Part shown: positions 54,926-61,244 of the stretch, piece after piece | Position numbering within the stretch: the stretch's first letter is position 1 | Layout: each line of letters begins with the position of its first letter | NCBI GenBank assembly: GCA_934617065.1 | Contig: CAKTTY010000005.1 | Location: 1-64,000, forward strand | Length of the DNA stretch: 64,000 nt | Reading direction: 5' to 3' | Origin: an uncultured Eggerthellaceae bacterium | Lineage (GTDB): Bacteria; Actinomycetota; Coriobacteriia; Coriobacteriales; Eggerthellaceae | The notes under the pieces: model-generated | The model's input: the letters and a program-made list of their open reading frames with translations, nothing else | The model's database searches: none | What the model was told of the DNA's origin: nothing | Position numbers and translations under genes: made by a program

Positions 54926-55024
54926 GGCGTTCTGACGGCACAGGAAAATTTCAAAGCCCATGGGGCGGCGCATTAGGCCAGCCCCATGGGCTTTTCAATT
55001 TCCCTGCACTCGTCAGAACGCCGC
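54924..55024. repeat. Large palindromic hairpin, 101 bp
   Basis: The outer 14-bp arm GCGGCGTTCTGACG (54924-54937) pairs with 55011-55024, and the inner 14-bp arm AAAGCCCATGGGGC (54953-54966) pairs with 54981-54994. Partial pairing occurs between them (AAAATTTC/CAATTTCC). It lies between convergent genes and may be a REP-like element or a bidirectional transcription block. Confidence 0.6.
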
Positions 55025-55060
55025 TCGCTGATTTACTGGCGCATGCCCGGACTTTTGATA

Positions 55061-55086
55061 AACGCCCCTTTGGGCGTTTCGTTTTG
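55061..55086 (+). terminator. Short stem-loop, probable terminator
   Basis: AACGCCC pairs with GGGCGTT (loop CTTT-like), followed by TCGTTTTGG. It is a second stop for plus-strand readthrough before the convergent lipoprotein gene. Confidence 0.5.
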
Positions 55087-55147
55087 GCAAACAAAAAGTG
55101 AACAGGGGAAGCTGCTCACTTTTTGAAGTAGATGGTTTCGGTGTAGG

Positions 55148-56737
55148 CTATGCGTCGGCCTTAGCCGTTACCACGAACGTGGTAGATGCGGGCATGTTGC
55201 TGGCGTTGCCGCAGAAGGCACCTTGCTTTTCAGTGTAGTCACGCAGAGCGGAAACCAAGTCGAGCTTGCCGTTGATGCTGCCACGCATTTCCGAAATGGC
55301 GGTTTTCACACCTTCGCTCATGGCTTGCGTTCCCTGGTTGAGTTTGCTTGATGCCGCTGTGATCTTTTCGGTTGCCTCGCCTAGCTGCTGGTAGCCAGCT
55401 TGAATCTTGGTAAGTCCCTCACTGATGCTGGAAAGTCCTTGGGTTAGCTGGGCTGAGGCATCGCTTGCTTTGCTGAGGGCGGCGCTTGCGGAAGCGGTTG
55501 CCTGCTGGGCTGCGGCAAGGTTCGTCTTGGCGTCTGCGGTTGCCTGCTCCAATGCGGTAATCTGAGTTACGGTCATGCCTTCAGTGTCGATGGCCTCGAG
55601 TTCCGCAACGGCGGCTGCTGCCTTGTCTTGAGCTGCTTTGGCCTGCTCCAGCTGTTGGGAGGAAGTGCTGATAAGTTTGCCGATACCTTCAGATCCCCCA
55701 GAGAGTTTGCCTAGGCCATCGGTTGCATTGGGGAAGGCGCTGTTGAGCTTAGCCTGCCCTTCACTGATGCCAGAAAGGGCCTGGCTCACTCCTTGCATAC
55801 CTTGGCTCAGCTGCTCGGTTGCCTCCTGAATGGAAGATACCTGGCCAAACGCATCGTCCAGATTGGAATCAAGGCTGTCGGTGGTGCTTTCGTCAATCAT
55901 GCCCAGCGTTTGATTGGTTGCCATGGTGGTGATGTCGGGCATATCGAATCCGACAACATCGGCAGTGATGGTAACGCTTTCGGGGAGTTCCATCATATCG
56001 TCGAGTTCAAGCGATTTTGCAAGGCCGGGCATTGCCATGCCCATTGCGATGAACGAACCGTCCTGGTCCATTACCTTGCCGTTATCAACTTTTACATTAT
56101 TAGCGTGTTCGGCATCGAACGATACCAGCGATACCATGGCGTAGGGCTCCTTCGCCGTATGCGAAGTGCTGCCCGCATTCACTGTGACAGAAGTATTGTT
56201 CTGATATTCCAGGGAGATCTCAAGCTGGCCGGTCGCATTTTTTAGTGCAGAAGGGTCCACTGTTTTGCCGTTGAGCTTGCAAGAATAGGAAATGGAAAAG
56301 GGAAGTTCTTTGTCGGTGATGCCGGAGTAGTGTACATCTTTGCCGTTGGTGATCCAATCAAGTTTCGTACCATCTTGCGTGAAGGTGATCTTGTCGTCAT
56401 CGGTGGCAATTGCCTGTAGGCTCGATTCGTCTGAAATCACATCGAGTCCTTCGGGGTTCTTAAGCCATTCATCTACAGCAATGCTCTTGAACTCACCGGA
56501 AAGCGCGGTGGTTACCTTCACGGTTTCGGCCTTTTCATAAGCCGACCCATGGGCTGTTATGGAATCCCGTTGCTGCTCTTCGTTGGGTTGCTCTTGGGTA
56601 GCTGTTGCAGAGGCATCGTTTTCGTTGTTTTGCGAGTTGCTGCTACAGCCGGTGAGGAATCCGCAGCCGAACAATGCAAGACAGGAGAGAAGACAGCAGG
56701 TTGCAGCAAGGCGCTTTATTCGATGTATTGCAGTCAT
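55148..56737 (-). CDS. Coiled-coil lipoprotein of the YhgE/Pip-associated type
   Basis: The 529-residue protein has a signal peptide with lipobox LTGC (before SSNSQ). A beta-rich domain (about 60-290: EFKSIAVDEWLKNPEGLDV, GQLEISLEYQNN) is followed by a long helical repeat region rich in Gln, Ala, Ser and Gly (about 320-480), such as GMQGVSQALSGISEGQAKL, as in YhgE/Pip proteins. No C-terminal membrane helix is present, so it is the secreted partner of the membrane protein encoded just upstream. Its role is unknown; export or phage-infection-protein-like functions are known for the family. Confidence 0.75.
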   Translation of the reverse strand: MTAIHRIKRLAATCCLLSCLALFGCGFLTGCSSNSQNNENDASATATQEQPNEEQQRDSITAHGSAYEKAETVKVTTALSGEFKSIAVDEWLKNPEGLDVISDESSLQAIATDDDKITFTQDGTKLDWITNGKDVHYSGITDKELPFSISYSCKLNGKTVDPSALKNATGQLEISLEYQNNTSVTVNAGSTSHTAKEPYAMVSLVSFDAEHANNVKVDNGKVMDQDGSFIAMGMAMPGLAKSLELDDMMELPESVTITADVVGFDMPDITTMATNQTLGMIDESTTDSLDSNLDDAFGQVSSIQEATEQLSQGMQGVSQALSGISEGQAKLNSAFPNATDGLGKLSGGSEGIGKLISTSSQQLEQAKAAQDKAAAAVAELEAIDTEGMTVTQITALEQATADAKTNLAAAQQATASASAALSKASDASAQLTQGLSSISEGLTKIQAGYQQLGEATEKITAASSKLNQGTQAMSEGVKTAISEMRGSINGKLDLVSALRDYTEKQGAFCGNASNMPASTTFVVTAKADA

Positions 56738-56792
56738 AGTCGGTACCTTTCGGAATAATCAGTTCGTTCGATTAAGAGTTCGCCGCGGTGTG

Positions 56793-57926
56793 CTATTTGC
56801 CAGCTTCCCCCCGTTTCGTCAAAAGCGTCGCGACTATAAGAGCAAAGGCGCCTACGGTGCCGAAGCCCGCCAGAGGCAGAAGGTCGGCGCTGCTTGGCAT
56901 ATGTCCGAAGTAGGTGATGGTGCGCACGCCGTTGCCAATGTGCGCCTGCGGAGCCCAGGAGCATACCCAATCGCCCCAGAAAGAAGGAAGCATCTCGGGT
57001 GCCAGCATGGCGGTGCCCATACCTAGGGCGAAGGTTCCTACGGAAACCAATGCGCCCAAGGGGAAGCAGGCATCGCAGAGGGCAACGAAGCACAGCATGC
57101 AGCAGAAGCATGCGAACCAGATGAACAGATATATTTGTCCGGCAGGAAGGGAAAGCCCGCCTGCAACGGTGTCGATGAACAATGCCAAGCCTGCCATGAT
57201 GGCGGAAAGAACCAGAACGAATACTGCCTGTGCAGCGGCCGCAAGCTGCATATTCTTCTTGCGCGACCCTGTAGCATCTTTGTGCCAAAAAATCAGGGAA
57301 GTGACGATGGAGCCGATCATGCTAAGCATGAACAGCGGCATAACCAGCATCTGCACCGCCATGGTTTCTGACATCATGCCATTGCCGATATTGGCATCGT
57401 TTGCCATTTCGATGTTTACCGTAATGCCCTTTTTCAGCATGGCTGCGGTGAGGGTGGTCTGCATGGTCGTTGCCATTTGGGGGTTCTTGCCTTTGTTTAG
57501 GTATACGGTAAGCTCGGGCGCATTGCTCAGCCCCACGGCAGAACTCATCTGCTGGGAGGTGAAATTGGCGGGTATCACGATGCCGCCATAGTATTCATTG
57601 TTAGCAAGCGCTTCTTTGAGTTCCTCTTCACTGGAAAGCTGCGTCCAGCTTACGGCGTCGGAAAACGAGTTGCTTGGCGATTCGCCTTCATCGTCGCTGC
57701 CACCCAATGAGGTTTCGCCAGAAACCAGGTTATCGGCCATGGCTTTGCCGATGTTGCTGTCGCCAGCAATAGTTACGGCCCCTTTGTCTAGGTTAACGAT
57801 GGCGAAGGGCACGTTTTGCGGATTTGCGCGAAGCATGGGAGCAACTGCCAGACTTAAAATGCAGCACAGCACAATGCCAATGCCAACAGGCGCGATAATC
57901 GCTTTCTTGCCCAGTTTTTCGAACAT
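56793..57926 (-). CDS. YhgE/Pip or ABC-2-type membrane protein
   Basis: The 377-residue protein has an N-terminal helix (KKAIIAPVGIGIVLCCILSLAV), an outer segment with VPFAIVNLDKGAVTIAGD, the YhgE/Pip signature region, and then five or six helices in the C-terminal half. The fold matches ABC-2-type export subunits without an ATPase gene nearby. ATG 57926 follows AAGGAGGGCC. It is transcribed with the lipoprotein gene, and is divergent from the TetR gene with two operators between them. Confidence 0.82.
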   Translation of the reverse strand: MFEKLGKKAIIAPVGIGIVLCCILSLAVAPMLRANPQNVPFAIVNLDKGAVTIAGDSNIGKAMADNLVSGETSLGGSDDEGESPSNSFSDAVSWTQLSSEEELKEALANNEYYGGIVIPANFTSQQMSSAVGLSNAPELTVYLNKGKNPQMATTMQTTLTAAMLKKGITVNIEMANDANIGNGMMSETMAVQMLVMPLFMLSMIGSIVTSLIFWHKDATGSRKKNMQLAAAAQAVFVLVLSAIMAGLALFIDTVAGGLSLPAGQIYLFIWFACFCCMLCFVALCDACFPLGALVSVGTFALGMGTAMLAPEMLPSFWGDWVCSWAPQAHIGNGVRTITYFGHMPSSADLLPLAGFGTVGAFALIVATLLTKRGEAGK

Positions 57927-57969
57927 AGGCCCTCCTTGGGAACGTCGAAATCGGTACATTTCCATGCTA

Positions 57970-58018
57970 ATTAGATAGAATGTCTAATAAAATGGTTAAA
58001 TTAGAATGAGCTTCTAAT
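57970..58018. promoter_or_regulatory. Twin TetR operators
   Basis: Two 19-bp palindromes of the same design, ATTAGA-N7-TCTAAT, lie at 57970-57988 and 58000-58018, 30 bp apart start to start (three helical turns). They lie between the divergent TetR and YhgE genes, 44 bp and 16 bp from the start codons. Binding by the TetR protein is inferred from position. Confidence 0.75.
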
Positions 58019-58033
58019 TATTGGGAGGAAATA

Positions 58034-58618
58034 ATGGCGCGTCCAAGGAAAGATCAAACGGGTCCTTCGGCGGTTGAGCGCATCAGGGAAGCGTTTTGGG
58101 CCCTGCTTGAGGAAAAACCCTATTCATCGATAACGGTAAAACTCATAACCAAACGTGCGGGTGTGAACCACAATACCTTCTACTACCATTTCCAGAACAT
58201 TGAGGATATGGCGCTGCGTTTTTTCGAGGACAACATTCCTGCACGCTTGATTGGCGTAATGGCGGAAGTTTCTATGGGTAAGCCCGTGGATGTGCAGGCT
58301 ATCGCGAATGAGCCAGGAATCGATTTGCACTACAAGCGAGTCCGATTGGCGCTTCGTAGCGGTTCGATTGATCTGGCGAAGCAGGGAAGGCAGCGACTCA
58401 TCGGTCACTGGCTGCAGCAAACGGGGCTGGCTGAAAGCGACCTTTCACGTGCTGATCGAGCACGCATTGGCTACATCTGGGGTGGCGTAACTGCAGTGAT
58501 AAGCAGCGATGACGCGCCAACGGTGGAAGATTACCTTGAGCTTCTGCAGACCGGAATAGTGGATGGGGTGGGCCAGCTTATCCATCGCATTGGCGAAGAG
58601 CATGGGATAGGTTTGTAG
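58034..58618 (+). CDS. TetR-family transcriptional regulator
   Basis: The 194-residue protein has the TetR helix-turn-helix (YSSITVKLITKRAGVNHNTFYYHFQNIEDM, about residues 33-63, in two blocks) and an all-helical C-terminal ligand-binding part. It is divergent from the YhgE pair, with twin palindromes between, so it most likely represses that operon and itself. GGGAGGAAATA precedes the ATG. The ligand is unknown. Confidence 0.92.
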   Translation: MARPRKDQTGPSAVERIREAFWALLEEKPYSSITVKLITKRAGVNHNTFYYHFQNIEDMALRFFEDNIPARLIGVMAEVSMGKPVDVQAIANEPGIDLHYKRVRLALRSGSIDLAKQGRQRLIGHWLQQTGLAESDLSRADRARIGYIWGGVTAVISSDDAPTVEDYLELLQTGIVDGVGQLIHRIGEEHGIGL

Positions 58619-58750
58619 CAAGGGGCCAGGTAGTAATTGGCTCCAATGAGTTTTCCGCTTACGCTTTGATATGGACTTTGGACGGCTTTCGAGCAACGGA
58701 AAGGGCTTCGTGTGCTATTGCTTTGCTGGGGTTACAGTGAAAGGGGACGC

Positions 58751-59983
58751 ATGAAGTTTTCTGATAGCGTTGTTATGTTTGATTATGCCAAATTTCCGAT
58801 TCTCGGAAATTTGGCAACTGGGGCAGTGATCGGATTGGATTCTGCCGAAGAGCGTGTTTGCAGAGATGCGTTCGAGGCTGGGTCTAAGGAACTATCTACG
58901 GACGATTTTTCTCATGAGTTCTGTAGCGCTTTGAGCGAAGGGAAATTCTTTCGAGAAGAGCACGATGAAAATCTATCAAGATCAGCATATCTTCATGTGA
59001 CACAAAGATGCAATTTGAATTGCGTCGGGTGCTATTCCGTGAATTCGAAACGTAATGCTTCGCCCGATCTCCCTCTTGCGGATATCGAAGTCATTCTTAC
59101 GAAATTGAAGGGACTGAATGTCGATAGCCTGGTTATTTCAGGCGGGGAACCCTTTTTGCGGAAAGACTTGCCCGATATTGTTTCTTTTGCAAAGACGAAG
59201 GGTATAAGGAGCGTTTCCGTAATAACGAATGGAACTAGCATAAAGAGAGAGATCCTCCAAAGGTTGGCTGGTGCTGTGGATAGAATTGCTGTTTCGTTTG
59301 ATGGCTCTTCTGCTAGTTCCGAATCGTATATCCGTGGATATCAGCGGTTTGCTGATCTGAAAAAGAGCATCCTTGCGATTGAAGAAGAAGGGATAAACGC
59401 TCATATCATAGCGACGATTCACGCTTTTAATATTCAGGATATTCCTTCATATTTTGAGTTAGCTCGCTCTTTGAATGTTGGCATCAATTTTAGTTTGCTG
59501 TCATGTGCTGCTGATGATAAGCATTCGAAGAGGCTTATTCCCGACGATAATGCACTTGAGCGCTTGGCTGAAATCTTGATAGAGAACGCCGATCAAAATG
59601 CACTTTCTTGTGGCTTTAATTTGAACGGTTCTATTTCGGCAAGGGGTTGGTGCGGTGCCGGCCGAACCTGCTTAAGCGTATCCCATGAGGGGCTCCTGTA
59701 TCCCTGTCATATGTTGCAGTTTGATGGCTATACCATTGCGAACTTGTTGAAGGATAGCCTTGCGGACGTCGAAGAAAAAATTGATAATTCGCCCTTTTCG
59801 ACTCTGGACGTTGAATCAATTTCAGGATGCTCGAATTGCGGCATGAAGTATTTATGCGGCGGAGGCTGCCGTGCCCGTTCATTGTATGCCTATGGTGACG
59901 TCCGATCCTGTGACCCGTATTGTGCCTTAGCCAAAAAATTTTATGGTCTGCTTGGCGATTTGCTAAGAAGATCCTATGCGTAA
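58751..59983 (+). CDS. Radical SAM/SPASM peptide-maturase-like protein
   Basis: The 410-residue protein has an N-terminal region of about 75 residues that may be a RiPP recognition-like domain. The radical SAM core has CNLNCVGC (Cys87, 91, 94, the CxxxCxxC 4Fe-4S site), GGEPFLRKDL and SVSVITNGTS. The C-terminal SPASM domain has WCGAGRTC, YPCHMLQF, CSNCGMKYLCGGGC and CDPYC for two more clusters. SPASM enzymes include sactipeptide and ranthipeptide thioether synthases. I chose ATG 58751, behind AAGGGGA, over an earlier start. A Cys-containing 40-residue peptide follows, the likely substrate. Confidence 0.88.
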   Translation: MKFSDSVVMFDYAKFPILGNLATGAVIGLDSAEERVCRDAFEAGSKELSTDDFSHEFCSALSEGKFFREEHDENLSRSAYLHVTQRCNLNCVGCYSVNSKRNASPDLPLADIEVILTKLKGLNVDSLVISGGEPFLRKDLPDIVSFAKTKGIRSVSVITNGTSIKREILQRLAGAVDRIAVSFDGSSASSESYIRGYQRFADLKKSILAIEEEGINAHIIATIHAFNIQDIPSYFELARSLNVGINFSLLSCAADDKHSKRLIPDDNALERLAEILIENADQNALSCGFNLNGSISARGWCGAGRTCLSVSHEGLLYPCHMLQFDGYTIANLLKDSLADVEEKIDNSPFSTLDVESISGCSNCGMKYLCGGGCRARSLYAYGDVRSCDPYCALAKKFYGLLGDLLRRSYA

Positions 59984-60087
59984 CCGATTGATTCCTACCG
60001 TTAACATGAACAATTATGGACATAGCTTATTGGTGATAGTAAGCAATAATTAGTTAATCGCTTTTATTAATTAATTAAGGAGATAGA

Positions 60088-60210
60088 ATGCTTTTTTATT
60101 CCATTCCAAATCAACAAGTTTCAAGTTGCTTGAATATAGGGCTTCCTAATGGCTGCGTGACCATTGGCCTTCAAAGTTTGCCTCTCAAAAAGCCGAAGTT
60201 GGATTGCTGA
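60088..60210 (+). CDS. Small Cys-containing peptide, candidate radical SAM RiPP precursor
   Basis: A 40-residue open frame too short for most gene finders, behind a good AAGGAGATAGA site. It has three Cys (14, 23, 40) and a duplicated motif: CLNIGL at residues 14-19 and CVTIGL at 23-28, separated by PNG. The tail is basic (KKPK). It starts 104 bp after the radical SAM gene and ends 19 bp before the DUF2975 gene. The repeated CxxIGL suggests two equal modification sites, such as thioether crosslinks. I recognise no known family; translation and modification are unproven. Confidence 0.6.
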   Translation: MLFYSIPNQQVSSCLNIGLPNGCVTIGLQSLPLKKPKLDC

Positions 60211-60229
60211 TAACGGAAGGAAGACATAG

Positions 60230-60775
60230 TTGTTTGGGGAATCAAACGAAGCAAGGGCTTCTTTACTTCGCCTGGAGAATATCGCAAAGCCATTGTATGT
60301 TGCCTTGCGAGTCGTTATGGCGACATTCATCATTGGATGGAGTTTGCTCTTTGCCGCATTTTTCGTTTCCTTGGTAACCTCAGAAGTTGGTTTGTATGAC
60401 TTGGTCTGTCATCTTCTTTACGCTGTTCCTGTTGCGGTGTCTGCTTTCATAAACATTTATATCCTTTACGTAATTGGAAGTATTTGCGATTCGATACGCC
60501 ATGGGAGCAGCCCGTTCACTATGCATACTTCTCGGCAAATTAAAGTAGTAAGTTTTTTGCTGCTTGCCAGTTTTGTCCTTCAGGCGGTTGTCTCTGTGAT
60601 TCCTTTTGATGGTTATTCTCTTGGCGTTATGCGAATTGGCTTGGCGAAGCAAGGGGATGGAGTGGTGGCGGATCTGAGCATTTCGACCTTGGTGGCTTCG
60701 GCTATTGGCTTTGTTCTGTCATATGTGTTTAAATACGGAGCATTGTTGCAGCGGTTGTCGGACGATACAGTTTAG
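60230..60775 (+). CDS. DUF2975-like membrane protein
   Basis: The 181-residue protein has four hydrophobic helices (about 22-45, 60-85, 105-125, 145-170), with RHGSSPFTMHTSRQIK between helices 2 and 3, the DUF2975 pattern. The start is TTG behind GGAAGGAAG, unusual in this window. It is followed after 9 bp by a small XRE-type regulator, the normal DUF2975 partner. It could serve immunity, sensing or regulation for the nearby peptide, or be unrelated. Confidence 0.72.
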   Translation: MFGESNEARASLLRLENIAKPLYVALRVVMATFIIGWSLLFAAFFVSLVTSEVGLYDLVCHLLYAVPVAVSAFINIYILYVIGSICDSIRHGSSPFTMHTSRQIKVVSFLLLASFVLQAVVSVIPFDGYSLGVMRIGLAKQGDGVVADLSISTLVASAIGFVLSYVFKYGALLQRLSDDTV

Positions 60776-60784
60776 GGGCATGTT

Positions 60785-61054
60785 TTGGCTATAGTGTTCA
60801 ACTTGGACAAATTGCTTGCCTCGAGAAAGATGCAATCCGTAGAGCTGGCAGAGAAGCTTGAATGCACAGTTCAGACGGTATCGAGGATAAAAAACGGGAA
60901 AATTCGTGCGTTAAGAATCGACAGTCTTGATAGGATTTGTGAGGTTTTCGATTGCCAACCTGGTGATTTACTTGAGTATCTTAGCGATGAAGAGGCTGAA
61001 AAAAGATACGGTGAGACCTTTTTGGAGGAGTATAAAAAATATCATAGTCAATAG
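60785..61054 (+). CDS. Small XRE-type (YozG-like) transcriptional regulator
   Basis: The 89-residue protein is nearly all a Cro/CI helix-turn-helix: LASRKMQSVELAEKLECTVQTVSRIKNGKIR and SLDRICEVFDCQPGDLLEY, shown as two blocks. A short charged tail follows. A TTG start. It pairs with the DUF2975 membrane protein in a known two-gene arrangement. It could control the peptide genes on either side. A strong terminator follows. Confidence 0.88.
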   Translation: MAIVFNLDKLLASRKMQSVELAEKLECTVQTVSRIKNGKIRALRIDSLDRICEVFDCQPGDLLEYLSDEEAEKRYGETFLEEYKKYHSQ

Positions 61055-61073
61055 ATCTTATTGCGCTTGATGA

Positions 61074-61107
61074 TGGGCACTGGAATTCACCAGCGCCCAT
61101 TTTTTAT
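61074..61107 (+). terminator. Rho-independent terminator after the XRE regulator gene
   Basis: TGGGC-A-CTGG pairs with CCAG-C-GCCCA (one mismatch) around AATTCA, followed by TTTTTTATG. It separates the radical SAM locus from the lanthipeptide locus. Confidence 0.8.
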
Positions 61108-61178
61108 GTTCAAAAACCGCTTACCGTTCAGGTCAACCGCCTATCATCGGTTTCTCTCTAAGTACTAGTAAATAATGC

Positions 61179-61217
61179 TTAACTTTAAGAAGTTAAAAGA
61201 AACAGTTAACTTCTTAA
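61179..61217. promoter_or_regulatory. Inverted-repeat operator upstream of lanKC
   Basis: TTAAGAAGTTAA (61185-61196) is repeated inverted as TTAACTTCTTAA (61206-61217), 9 bp apart, 21 bp centre to centre. A further TTAACTT at 61179-61185 makes a nested palindrome. It lies 28 bp before the lanKC start and probably binds a dimeric regulator, which may be the XRE protein or one outside the window. Confidence 0.6.
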
Positions 61218-61244
61218 TATATTATTTCCATTAGGGAGGCTATT

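Noticed and set aside
58671-58754. 27-codon frame overlapping the radical SAM start (ATGA)
   Set aside because: It looks like a coupled small peptide but has no ribosome binding site and no repeated or leader-like motif; the peptide at 60088 is far better supported.
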